Part shown: positions 33,154-41,506 of the stretch, piece by piece | How the letters are laid out: each line of letters opens with the position of its first letter | How positions within the stretch are numbered: the first letter of the stretch is position 1 | Source: BP-464 sp045805505 | GTDB taxonomy: Bacteria > Actinomycetota > Thermoleophilia > Solirubrobacterales > Solirubrobacteraceae | DNA: 64,000 nt | Reading direction: 5' to 3' | Assembly (NCBI GenBank): GCA_045805505.1 | Contig: JBJMLA010000130.1 | Location: 1-64,000 of the forward strand | The notes under the pieces: generated by a model | Databases searched by the model: none | The model's input: the letters and a program-made list of their open reading frames with translations, nothing else | What the model was told of the DNA's origin: nothing | Translations under genes and position numbers: made by a program

Positions 33154-35907
33154 GTGCGTCGCATCCTGCTCATCGCGGTGGTCTGGCTCGGCGCCCTGTG
33201 CGCCGGGCCGGGCGCCGCGCCGGCGCACCCGCTGCTGACCCAGGCCGCGCCCACGCCCGGCCTGGTGTCCCCGTCCGCTCCGGCGGCGGTGCAGCTGCAG
33301 TTCAGCGAGCCGACCGTGTCGAAGGGCACGTCGGTGGAGCTGTTCGGCAAGGACGGCGAGCGGATTGCGACGCAGCCCCTGGCCGCCGGCGACGGCGGCC
33401 GCACCCTGACGTTGCGGCCGCAGCAGGAGCTTGCTGCGGCCGTCTACCGGGTCCGGTGGCGGGCCCTTGGTGCCGACGGACACGGCGTGGGCGGGACATT
33501 CGCCTTCGCGGTTGCCGGCCCCAACGGCCCGCCGCCCGGAGCCGAGCGCCTGCTGGGCGAGGCGGGCGCGGGCGGCAGCGGCTCGCAGGCCGCCGACGCC
33601 GACGGGCCGGTGACGGTGATCGTGCGCTGGGCGGGCCTGCTGGCCGCCTCGCTGCTCGCCGGCGGCTACGCGCTTCTTCTTGTTCTTCGGCGCCGTCTGG
33701 CGCCGGAAGCGGCACGCGACGCCGGGCGGCGCTGGCAGCGCGCCGCCCGGCTCGCGCTGCCCATCGCGGTCGTCACCGCGATCGCGGGCGCCGCGACCAC
33801 CGAGGCGCTCACCGCCTCGCCGACCGGCCGCGCCGCGCTGATCCGGCTCGGCGTCGCCGTCCTGCTGGCCGCCTCCTACCTCGTGCGGCGCCGCGACCGC
33901 GTGCTGGCCTTCGGCGGCCTCGCGCTGCTGGCCACCTACGCGCTCTCGGGCCACGTGCTCTCCGACGGCCGGCCGCTCGCGCTGCTCGACCAGCTCGTCC
34001 ACGTCCTCTCTGCCGGCGTCTGGCTCGGCGGCGTCGTGACGCTCGCGCTCGTCGTCGCGCGCTCGGCGATCCCGGCCGGCACGGCCGCGCGGGCGTTCGC
34101 GCCGCTGGCCGCCACGACGCTCGGCCTCGCCGCGCTGACCGGCGTGCTGGCCGCGGTGCGCGAGGTCGACCGCTGGTACTTCCTGCGCTGGTCGGACTAC
34201 GGCCGCGTGGTGATCATCAAGACGATCGTCGTGGCGGTCGCCGCGGGCGCGGGACTCGTCACGACATTGCGGGGCCGCAGCGCGTCGCGGCGCGTCCTCT
34301 TCGCCGAGGGCGGCCTCGTCGCCGTCGTGCTGGCACTGGCTGCGAGCCTCGCCGGGCTGGCCCAGGGCCGCGGCCAGCCGACCCCGGCCGAGCGCGGCAC
34401 GCTGCTGCCCGGTCCTGCGCTGGCCACGGTGCTCTCGCCGCAGGGCCCGTCGCAGCTGACCATCGCGCCGGCTCGCCCGGGCACCAACGTCGTCAGCGTC
34501 TCGCTGCCGGCCGCCCAGACCGGCGCCAGGAGCGTGCTCCTCAAGCTCGCCTGCCCGTGCAGCGATCGCCCGCTCTACGTGCCGCTGCAGCGCCCGCAGC
34601 GCGGCGGCACCTGGACCGGTCGCGCCGAGCTGCCCGCCTCGGGCTCCTGGTACGGCTCGCTGACCGTCGACAACAAGACCGCACCGTCGCCCGTGCCGCT
34701 GGCCATCGGCGTGCCGGAGGCGCCCGGCGCCTCGGCCGTCGAGGTGCTGGCGGTCGCCGACCTGACCGGTCCGGGGGCGCAGCGCTGCGCCGACCACGTG
34801 CTCGGCCTGACCCTGGGCATCGGGCGCATCAACGCGGCGGGCGGACTCGACGGTGGTCGCAAGGTCGCGCCGCTCGTGCTCGACAGCGGCGGCAGTGCCG
34901 AGCGGGCCGAGGCGATCACGCGGCAGGCGATCGCCGACGACAGGCCGATCGCGCTGGCGGCGCCGTGCGGGTCCGACGCCCGTGGAGCGGTCGCCGCCGC
35001 CTCCGCCGCCGGGCTGCCGAGCATCGTCGCTGACCCCGCCATCGGCCCCGTGCGGGCCGAGCGCGACTTCCGCCTGGCCGGCGATCCGTACGCCGAGGGC
35101 TGGGCGCTGGGGCAGTACCTGCGCCGCACCGTCGTCAAGACCGCCGCGGCGGGCGTCGACAACGCGATCGCCGTCGACGCCGGCGACGAGCAGTCGGCGC
35201 GCCGGCTGCACGGGCTGCGTGAGTCGTTGGCCGGTGCCTCCGTGCGCCTGCGCGTGCTGCCCTCGTCGGCGATCGAGAACGGGTCGGCGGCGCGGTTGCG
35301 CGACCTGATCGACCGGCGCCACACGATGGCGCTGCTGCTCGACGGCGAGTCGCCCGCCGCGCTCGAGCGCGCGCTGCGCCGGCTGGGCCGCGGCCACCCC
35401 GGCTTCCCGCCGGCGACCATCCTGGCCTCGGCGCGCCTGATGTCCGAGCGCTTCGTCGAGCGCTCCGGCGGCATCGGCCGCCTCGGCGCGATCCACGGCA
35501 CCATCGAGGTCTCGCCCGACAGCCGCGATGCCCTCGGCTACGCCCGCGGCGTCTCCGGCCTGTATCCGGGGCGGCGCCCGTCCCTCGACGGCCTGCGCGG
35601 CTACCTGGCGGGCCTCGCGCTCGGTCAGGCCGTGGCCAAGGGCACCGACGCCACGTCGATCGCCGCCGATCTCGTCCGGCCCGCGCCGTTCACCGACGCG
35701 CTGAGCAGCCCGTGGCGCAGCGACGCCCCGAGCGCCGGCTCGCAGCGCTTCACCATGCTCGGCGCCAGCTTCCTGCCGCCCTCGCTGATCCCGGCCTCGG
35801 CCGGCGGCATGACCTACAACGGCACCTTCCTGCGCGACGGCGCATGGACCAAGCTCTCCACCGACGTCTACGGCCCGCCGCTCGACGCGCCCCTCCCGGC
35901 CCTCTGA
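33154..35907 (+). CDS. CopC-CopD fusion with C-terminal periplasmic-binding-protein domain
   Basis: 917 residues, GTG start. The signal peptide is cleaved before His25 (APAHPLLTQAAPTPGLV), the N-terminal copper-ligand His of CopC, and the second CopC site appears as GADGHGVGGTFAF (Asp108, His110). Residues ~150-405 are a CopD-type bundle with HVLSDGRPLALLDQLVHVLS and GVWLGGVVTL. A beta domain follows (~410-525). From ~528 to the end is a type I periplasmic-binding fold: VEVLAVADLTGPG, then GINAAGGLDGGRKV-like, ALAAPCGSDARGAVAAASAA and RLAGDPYAEGWALGQYLRRT, as in branched-chain amino acid receptors. CopC and CopD are often fused; the added receptor domain is unusual. Likely copper handling with an extracellular ligand sensor or docking module. 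Confidence 0.85.
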   Translation: MRRILLIAVVWLGALCAGPGAAPAHPLLTQAAPTPGLVSPSAPAAVQLQFSEPTVSKGTSVELFGKDGERIATQPLAAGDGGRTLTLRPQQELAAAVYRVRWRALGADGHGVGGTFAFAVAGPNGPPPGAERLLGEAGAGGSGSQAADADGPVTVIVRWAGLLAASLLAGGYALLLVLRRRLAPEAARDAGRRWQRAARLALPIAVVTAIAGAATTEALTASPTGRAALIRLGVAVLLAASYLVRRRDRVLAFGGLALLATYALSGHVLSDGRPLALLDQLVHVLSAGVWLGGVVTLALVVARSAIPAGTAARAFAPLAATTLGLAALTGVLAAVREVDRWYFLRWSDYGRVVIIKTIVVAVAAGAGLVTTLRGRSASRRVLFAEGGLVAVVLALAASLAGLAQGRGQPTPAERGTLLPGPALATVLSPQGPSQLTIAPARPGTNVVSVSLPAAQTGARSVLLKLACPCSDRPLYVPLQRPQRGGTWTGRAELPASGSWYGSLTVDNKTAPSPVPLAIGVPEAPGASAVEVLAVADLTGPGAQRCADHVLGLTLGIGRINAAGGLDGGRKVAPLVLDSGGSAERAEAITRQAIADDRPIALAAPCGSDARGAVAAASAAGLPSIVADPAIGPVRAERDFRLAGDPYAEGWALGQYLRRTVVKTAAAGVDNAIAVDAGDEQSARRLHGLRESLAGASVRLRVLPSSAIENGSAARLRDLIDRRHTMALLLDGESPAALERALRRLGRGHPGFPPATILASARLMSERFVERSGGIGRLGAIHGTIEVSPDSRDALGYARGVSGLYPGRRPSLDGLRGYLAGLALGQAVAKGTDATSIAADLVRPAPFTDALSSPWRSDAPSAGSQRFTMLGASFLPPSLIPASAGGMTYNGTFLRDGAWTKLSTDVYGPPLDAPLPAL

Positions 35908-35916
35908 AACCCCGCA

Positions 35917-35984
35917 GGGGGTCAGACCCTTCATGAACCCTTCATGAAGGGTCTGACCCTTCATGAAGGGTCTGACCCCCTCTA
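35917..35984. repeat. repeat cluster with GGGTCTGACCC cores, between convergent genes
   Basis: A 19-bp unit TTCATGAAGGGTCTGACCC occurs twice in tandem (35941-35959, 35960-35978), preceded by an inverted copy GGGGTCAGACCCTTCATGAA (35917-35937, with an extra G). CCCCCTCTAGGGGG closes the block. It can form several alternative hairpins and lies between the 33154 gene and the ArsN1-like gene, so it may act as a two-way terminator. The core matches the palindrome at 26362. Confidence 0.7.
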
Positions 35985-36476
35985 GGGGGTGGCGGCTTCG
36001 CCGATGAGGCGCTCGACGAGGACGCAGTCCTTCCAGGTGCCCTCGAGGCGGCCGTGGCGGTGCTGGATGCCGACCTCGCGGAAGCCGGCGGCGCGGTGGA
36101 CGGCGAGGCTCGCGGCGTTGTCGGTGAAGATCCGGCTGGTCAGCTTGTAGTAGCCGCGGCCCGCGGCCTCCTCGGCCAGCGCGTCGAGCAGCCGGCGGCC
36201 CAGTCCGGCACCGCGGGCGTCGCGGGCGACGTAGACGCCATGCTCACCGATGCCCTGGTAGACGCAGCGGTCGGAGTACTCGCTCAGGCGCGCGAAGCCG
36301 ACGACGTCGCCGTCCTGCTCGGCCACGATGACCGGGAACCCGTCGACGAGCCAGGCCATGACGTCGCCCGGCGCGCGCGGCGTGGTCTCGAACGTCGCGG
36401 AGCGGTCCTCGATGCCCTCGTTGTAGATCGCCGCGATGCGGGGGGCATCGGCCCGGATGGCGTGGCGGATCCTCAC
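35982..36476 (-). CDS. GNAT N-acetyltransferase, phosphinothricin/arsinothricin acetyltransferase (ArsN1) type
   Basis: 164 residues. RIRHAIRADAPRIAAIYNEG and IEDRSATFETTPRAP are the opening of the pat/bar/ArsN family; GEHGVYVARDARGAGLGRRL contains the acetyl-CoA loop (RGAGLG); SRIFTDNAASLAVHRAAGFR and VGIQHRHGRLEGTWKDCVLV complete the fold with the family Arg/His residues. These enzymes acetylate phosphinothricin, arsinothricin or methionine sulfoximine. GTG start overlaps the stop of the last mce gene (GTGA), so it is translationally coupled to the Mce operon, an unexpected partner. Confidence 0.88.
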   Translation of the reverse strand: MRIRHAIRADAPRIAAIYNEGIEDRSATFETTPRAPGDVMAWLVDGFPVIVAEQDGDVVGFARLSEYSDRCVYQGIGEHGVYVARDARGAGLGRRLLDALAEEAAGRGYYKLTSRIFTDNAASLAVHRAAGFREVGIQHRHGRLEGTWKDCVLVERLIGEAATP

Positions 36477-37735
36477 GGAGAGGGATCGTACGGCTGCAAC
36501 CGCGGGAAGTCCCCGGGCCGGTACGGCTGATTGTCAGCGGCGTCGCCCGGCGACGTGTAGGAGTTGCCGGGCGGGTCCCCGGCGGGCGAGCCCACCGCGC
36601 TGGCCGGATCGAGCCCGACGAAGAAGCGCGCCCAGCGGCCCTTGTCGTCGCCGTTCTGCCCGAGCGCCGCGGTGTTGGAGAACCAGGCGGCGATCGTGCC
36701 GGCTCGCGGCGCGAGGTACTGCAGCATCGGCACCGCGTTGCGCAGGGCCGGCCCGAGCCCCGCGGCCGTCCGCGTGAGGTCGGGGAGCGCGGCGCGCAGC
36801 GTGCTCAGCGCCGGGAGGGCGGCGCTGGTCAGCGCCGGAGCCTCGTCGAGCAGCCCGCGCACGTCGCGCAGCGCCGGGCGCAGCGCGACGAGCGACCGGC
36901 TCAGCGGCGGGGCCGCCGTGCGCAGGTCGTCGGCGAAGGGGAGGGCCTCGCGGGCCAGCGGGTCGGCATCGGCGAGCGTGGCGCGCGCGTCGGCGACCAG
37001 TCGCGGCAGCCGCGCGAGGGCGTTGTCGAGCGCCGGGCGCTGCGCCGCGACGGCCTCGAGCGTGGTGCGCCCGTCGCTGACGATGCCGTGGATCGCCGCC
37101 GCGTGGTCGCCCAGCTCGCGCAGCACCGCGCGCCCGCCCTGCACCGCCGCGCTGATGTCGGACTCCTGGCCGTCGAGCGTCGCGCCGAGCCTTCCGAGCT
37201 GGTCGACGGTGCGGTCGAGACCCTCGAGCGTGTCGCCGACCCGGGCGGCCGCGTGCGGGTCGGCCGCGGCCTCGTCGAGCGTCGCCAGCACCGCGCGCAG
37301 GTCCTCGCGCGCGGGCGCATCGAGGACGTCGAGCGCCTCGTCGATCTGCACGCTGGGCGCGCCGGCGACGGGGCGGCCGTCGGGAAGCGCGGCGCGCTCG
37401 TCTCCCGGGTCGAGGTCGACGAAGCTCTCGCCGAGCGGCGTCTTGCCACCGACGCGCACCGACGCGTCGGCGTGCAGGGCCGGGCGGCCGTCGCCGAGCT
37501 CGAGGACCAGGCGGGCGCCGTCTGCGGCCGGGGCGATCTCGCCGACGCGCCCGACCCGCACGCCGTGGACCAGGACGTCGGCGCCCTTGGTCAGTCCCTG
37601 GGCGTCGGCCAGCGTCGCCGCGACGCGCTGCGGGTCATCGACGCGCACCGACGGCCCGCCGAAGCGCGCCAGCAGCACGGCGAACAGCAGCACCGAGACG
37701 ACGGCGAACGCCAGCAGGCCGATGCGCGGCTTCAC
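36473..37735 (-). CDS. Mce/MlaD family protein, sixth of six in the operon
   Basis: 420 residues. N-terminal membrane anchor (RIGLLAFAVVSVLLFAVLLA), MlaD domain ~35-120 (ADAQGLTKGADVLVHGVRVG, SFVDLDPGDE), then a long helical domain rich in Ala-Asp/Arg heptads and a C-terminal stretch ending RPGDFPRLQPYDPSP. ATG overlaps the preceding gene (ATGA). The Pro-rich end with NGDDKGRWARFFVGLDPASA recalls the MceF-type terminus. Forms part of a hetero-hexameric lipid-binding ring. Confidence 0.9.
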   Translation of the reverse strand: MKPRIGLLAFAVVSVLLFAVLLARFGGPSVRVDDPQRVAATLADAQGLTKGADVLVHGVRVGRVGEIAPAADGARLVLELGDGRPALHADASVRVGGKTPLGESFVDLDPGDERAALPDGRPVAGAPSVQIDEALDVLDAPAREDLRAVLATLDEAAADPHAAARVGDTLEGLDRTVDQLGRLGATLDGQESDISAAVQGGRAVLRELGDHAAAIHGIVSDGRTTLEAVAAQRPALDNALARLPRLVADARATLADADPLAREALPFADDLRTAAPPLSRSLVALRPALRDVRGLLDEAPALTSAALPALSTLRAALPDLTRTAAGLGPALRNAVPMLQYLAPRAGTIAAWFSNTAALGQNGDDKGRWARFFVGLDPASAVGSPAGDPPGNSYTSPGDAADNQPYRPGDFPRLQPYDPSP

Positions 37736-39054
37736 CGGACGGCCTCCGGCAGTCCCGGGATGAGGTAGCGAGCGACGCAGGCCAGCGGGTTGTCGTCGAG
37801 GCAGACGCCGGCCAGCGCCTTGATCGCTTCGAGCTTGATGTTGGCCAGCCGGGCGCCCGTCGCCCCGGGGAAGCCCATGTTCGCCGGGTTGAACGGCTCG
37901 AAGAAGCCGAGCCCGCGCAGGATGGGGCCGTTCGCGTCGTTGGTCGACAGCACGCCCTGGAAGCGCTCACCGAGCAGGCCGATGCCGTCGCGCTTGGCGT
38001 CGATGGCCGAGACGATCGGCGTGAGCTTGCGCAGCGGCGGCGTGAGCCGTTGCGCGGCCGGGCCGAGCGTCTCCAGCGCGCCGCGGGCGTCGCGCAGGCC
38101 GGCGCCGCCGTCGTCGACGAGCGCTCCTGCGTCGGCCACGAGCGCCCGCAGCTGCGGGGTGGCCGCGGTCACCGCGTCGAGCGCTCCGGGCAGCGCCCGC
38201 GCGGCCGGCAGCAGCCCGGTCAGCGCGGGCTGCAGCGGCCGCGACAGCGCGCGGACCTGTTCCAGAGCGCCGTCGAGGTTGTCCAGCGCACCGGGCAGCG
38301 CATCGACCGTGTCGGCCACCGCGGCCTCGTGCGCCGCGGTGACGTCGAGGGTCCGGCGGCCGCCGTCGATGGCGCCGGCCAGCGCCCGGTCCTGACTGCC
38401 GAGCGCCGAGAACGTGGTGGCCAGCTCGCCGCTCAGCCGCGTCAGCAGCGTCCGGCGCCGGGCGAGCGCGCGCGTCACAGCGGCCGCCGGGTCGACCGTT
38501 CCGCGCAGGCGCGCCACGGCGTCGCGCAGCGCGCCCGGCCGGTGCTTGAGGCCGGTGGCCAGCTCGCCGAGCAGGATCTGGACCTGCGCACGCGTGTCGG
38601 TGTCGAGCGCGGCGACCACGCGGTCGAGGGTCACGGGACCGTGCGCCCGCGCCGCGGCGATCCGGCCGCCCGAGGCGAGCGCGGGGCGCCCGCGCGAACC
38701 GGGCGTGAGATCCACGGTGAGGTCCTGCAGCGCCGAGCGCGGCGTGATGGTGGCCTGCGCGTCGCTGCGCAGCACACCGCGGGCGTCCTCGTCGAGCTCG
38801 AGCGTCGCCACGGCCGCGCCGTTGCGGTACTCGACGTGCCTGACCTCCCCGGCCGGCACCCCGGCCACCGTGACCGCGGCACGCGAGCCGTCGTGCAGCC
38901 CGCCCGCGTCGGCGAACGCGACCTCGATCGTCCACGTGTCGTCGCCGCCGAACGGCAGGCCGATGCCCATGCGCTGGCCCATCACGCCGAGGAACAGCAG
39001 CGCGGCGGCGACCTGCAGGACGATCGCGGTCCGGCCGAACGGGACGCGGCGCAT
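37732..39054 (-). CDS. Mce/MlaD family protein, fifth of six
   Basis: 440 residues from ATG 39054, set by the TGATG overlap with the upstream gene; a longer reading would enter that gene. Anchor FGRTAIVLQVAAALLFLGVM; MlaD domain with FADAGGLHDGSRAAVTVAGV, then PAGEVRHVEYRNGAAVATLE. The long helical region is followed by NDANGPILRGLGFFEPFNPA and two Cys in VCLDDNPLACVARYL that may form a disulfide. Confidence 0.9.
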   Translation of the reverse strand: MRRVPFGRTAIVLQVAAALLFLGVMGQRMGIGLPFGGDDTWTIEVAFADAGGLHDGSRAAVTVAGVPAGEVRHVEYRNGAAVATLELDEDARGVLRSDAQATITPRSALQDLTVDLTPGSRGRPALASGGRIAAARAHGPVTLDRVVAALDTDTRAQVQILLGELATGLKHRPGALRDAVARLRGTVDPAAAVTRALARRRTLLTRLSGELATTFSALGSQDRALAGAIDGGRRTLDVTAAHEAAVADTVDALPGALDNLDGALEQVRALSRPLQPALTGLLPAARALPGALDAVTAATPQLRALVADAGALVDDGGAGLRDARGALETLGPAAQRLTPPLRKLTPIVSAIDAKRDGIGLLGERFQGVLSTNDANGPILRGLGFFEPFNPANMGFPGATGARLANIKLEAIKALAGVCLDDNPLACVARYLIPGLPEAVR

Positions 39055-40307
39055 CACTGGCACCCCCCGACCTGCTTGAGCGCCGAGGACAGCTGCTCGC
39101 TGGCCGCGGCCAGCCACGCGCACGGCGGCGCGGGGGATCCGGCGCCGGTCAGGAAGCGGAAGCCGAAGCGCATGAAGTGGCCGCCGTCGTCGAACGGGCG
39201 CGACGCGCCGCCGCCGCCCGCGAACAGCCCCATGAAGGCGACGTAGGCCGGCGTGCCCAGGCTCGTCTTGCGCTCGAGCGCCGAGAGCAGGCCGCCGGTC
39301 AGGACGGCCACCGTCGGCACCACCGCGTCGACGGCCTCCTGCGCCGGGCGCGACGCCGTGCCGGCCGCGGTCAGCGCGCCGTCGAGATCGTCGACGAACG
39401 GCCGCGCCGCCGAGACGACGGGCCGCGCCTCGCGCAGCAGCGGGCGGACCGCTCGCAGCGCCGGCGCCAGCCGCTCGGCGCCCGGTCGCGCCGCGTCGGC
39501 GAGCTCGCGGGTCCGGCGCAGTGTGCCGGCCAGCGCGTGCCCGCCGCTGTCCAGGCTTGCCGTGACCGCGGGCAGCCGGTCCAGTGACGCCGGCAACGCG
39601 ACACGGTCGGCCGCGGCCGCCGTGCGCTGCGCGGCCGCCGCGAGCGGCACGAGGTCCGCGCGGCGCTCGGCGACGGCCGCCGCCGTGCGCGAGGCCCCGT
39701 GAACGGCCGCGAAGAGGTCGTCGCCGTGCGGTCCCAGAGCGGCGTGGCCCGCCGCGGCGAGATCGCGCGTCAGCGCGGGCGCCGTGCGCAGCGTGCCCCG
39801 CACGCTGCCGGTCGGCGACAGCGAGCGGCGCAGCTCGCGGGCGTCGGTGCGCAGCGCCGCCGCGGGCGCGGGACCCAGCAGGTCGAAGGCGTCACCGAGC
39901 GACACGTACGTGCTCGTCCGGGTCGCGGGCAGCACGGCGTCGCCCAGCGCGGGCTCCCCCGGGGTGCCGGCGGTCAGGTCGACGTAGGCCGTGCCCTCGA
40001 ACATCAGCCGCGGCCGCAACTGCGCCGTCGCGTCGCGGGCGATCGGCCCGACGTCGCCGTCGAGCTTCATCGTCACGATCGCCTCGTCGCCGCGCCGCTC
40101 GCGGCCGGTGATCCTGCCGACGGGCGTGCCCGCCATGCGGACCTCGGCGCCGACCGGTGCCACGCCACCGGCGTCGGTGAACGCCGCGCGCACGGTGCGC
40201 TCGCCCGAGAACGGGTTGGGCCGCTGCCACGCCAGCAGCGTGCCGGCGATCGCCACGACGACCAGCAGCGCACCGAGCAGGCGGCGGCGATCCGCTACCC
40301 GAGGCAT
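39054..40307 (-). CDS. Mce/MlaD family protein, fourth of six
   Basis: 417 residues. Anchor LLGALLVVVAIAGTLLAW; MlaD domain with FTDAGGVAPVGAEVRMAGTP, then VGRITGRERRGDEAIVTMKL and FEGTAYVDLTAGTPG. Helical domain to ~350; tail ends SSALKQVGGCQ. The start overlaps the third gene by 13 bp. Confidence 0.9.
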   Translation of the reverse strand: MPRVADRRRLLGALLVVVAIAGTLLAWQRPNPFSGERTVRAAFTDAGGVAPVGAEVRMAGTPVGRITGRERRGDEAIVTMKLDGDVGPIARDATAQLRPRLMFEGTAYVDLTAGTPGEPALGDAVLPATRTSTYVSLGDAFDLLGPAPAAALRTDARELRRSLSPTGSVRGTLRTAPALTRDLAAAGHAALGPHGDDLFAAVHGASRTAAAVAERRADLVPLAAAAQRTAAAADRVALPASLDRLPAVTASLDSGGHALAGTLRRTRELADAARPGAERLAPALRAVRPLLREARPVVSAARPFVDDLDGALTAAGTASRPAQEAVDAVVPTVAVLTGGLLSALERKTSLGTPAYVAFMGLFAGGGGASRPFDDGGHFMRFGFRFLTGAGSPAPPCAWLAAASEQLSSALKQVGGCQ

Positions 40308-41506
40308 CGCTCACGCTCCGCGTCGGCCTTGCCGGGCTTGGGGTAGGGATCGCGCGCCTTGGCGCACGTGAAGACCATCGAGAAGCGCACGGCGCGGTGG
40401 CCCTTGCCCTGCCCCTCGTCGTAGGTGAAGTCGCCCCAGCGGGTGAAGCCCGCCGGCGCCTCGACGAGCTCCTCGTCGTAGGGCAGCAGGTACTGCACCA
40501 GGTCGTCGACCGGCGCGGTCAGGGCGGCGAGCGACGCGGTCGAGTCGAACAGGGCGCGGACGACCGGCGTGGCCGAGGTCAGGACGGGGGAGGCGGCACG
40601 GCCGACACGGGCGAGGTCTTCGAGGGCGGCCCCGCGATCCTCGACGGCCTGCAGGTCGGGCAGCGCGGCCGCGAGGCTGCGTACGCCGGGCTCGAGCGCC
40701 CTGACCGTCGGCTCGAGCCGGTCGAGCAGCCGGTCCGCGACCGGAAGCGTCCTTGCCGCCTGGCCCTCGAGCGCGGGAGCGGCGTCGATCGTGGCGGCGA
40801 GGTCGTCGCTGCGCGCGGCGAGCGTGCGCAGCGTCGGCGCGGCCGCCGCCACCAGGCCCTCGAGGTCGTCGGCCGGGACCGCCGCGGCCACGCGCTCGGC
40901 CTGGACCACGAAGTCGCCGAGTGCACCGGGCGCCGGGCGCATCGCCTGGAGCAGAGGCGTCAGCCGCTCGAGGGCCGGCGACAGGTTGCCCAGCGTCCGG
41001 TTGAGCGCCTCGCCGCGGCCGGCCAGGCCGACGCCGAAGGTCTGCACCGTCCGCGCCAGCGCGCGCCGCGTGTCGGCGTCGAAGCCCGCGACGACGTCGG
41101 TCAGCTGCGTCCCGGCGCTGCCGCGGACCAGGGCCCCGTCGGGCAGCTCGCGCCCGGAGTCGCCCGGATCGAGGTCGACGTCGACGGCGCCCGCCAGGCC
41201 CCGCAGCTGCACGCGCGCGACCGCGTCGGAACGCAGCCGCTCGTCGCCGATGGTGATCGTCGCCCGGGCGCCGTCGGGGGTCAGCGCGACCTCGCGCACC
41301 TGGCCCACGCGGACGCCGGAGATCCGCACGTCGTCGCCGTCCTTGAGGATCGGCCCGCCCGCGGGCAGCGCCACCCGCGCCGTCCGCGCATGCTCGAGCG
41401 GACCGCCGTCGATCGCGGTGGTCGACAGCCACGTCGCGGCGGCGGCCAGCAGCGCCACGGCGATGCCGAGCGGCCGGTGGTCGGCCTCGCCGCGCCGGCG
41501 CCTCAT
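40295..41506 (-). CDS. Mce/MlaD family protein, third of six
   Basis: 403 residues. Anchor PLGIAVALLAAAATWLSTTA after a basic start (RRRRGEADH); MlaD domain with LPAGGPILKDGDDVRISGVR, then VGQVREVALTPDGARATITI and VDVDLDPGDSG. Helical domain, then TRWGDFTYDEGQGKGHRAVR and two terminal Cys. ATGA overlap with the second gene. Confidence 0.9.
   Translation of the reverse strand: MRRRRGEADHRPLGIAVALLAAAATWLSTTAIDGGPLEHARTARVALPAGGPILKDGDDVRISGVRVGQVREVALTPDGARATITIGDERLRSDAVARVQLRGLAGAVDVDLDPGDSGRELPDGALVRGSAGTQLTDVVAGFDADTRRALARTVQTFGVGLAGRGEALNRTLGNLSPALERLTPLLQAMRPAPGALGDFVVQAERVAAAVPADDLEGLVAAAAPTLRTLAARSDDLAATIDAAPALEGQAARTLPVADRLLDRLEPTVRALEPGVRSLAAALPDLQAVEDRGAALEDLARVGRAASPVLTSATPVVRALFDSTASLAALTAPVDDLVQYLLPYDEELVEAPAGFTRWGDFTYDEGQGKGHRAVRFSMVFTCAKARDPYPKPGKADAERERCLG

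Noticed and set aside
35941..35978. CRISPR-like direct repeats
   Set aside because: Two adjacent 19-bp copies without spacers and no cas genes; they are tandem palindromic repeats.
39055..39123. Longer N-termini for the fifth and second Mce proteins and for SecE/NusG
   Set aside because: They would overlap the previous coding region by tens of codons and add non-conserved basic sequence; overlap-type starts fit the operon pattern.
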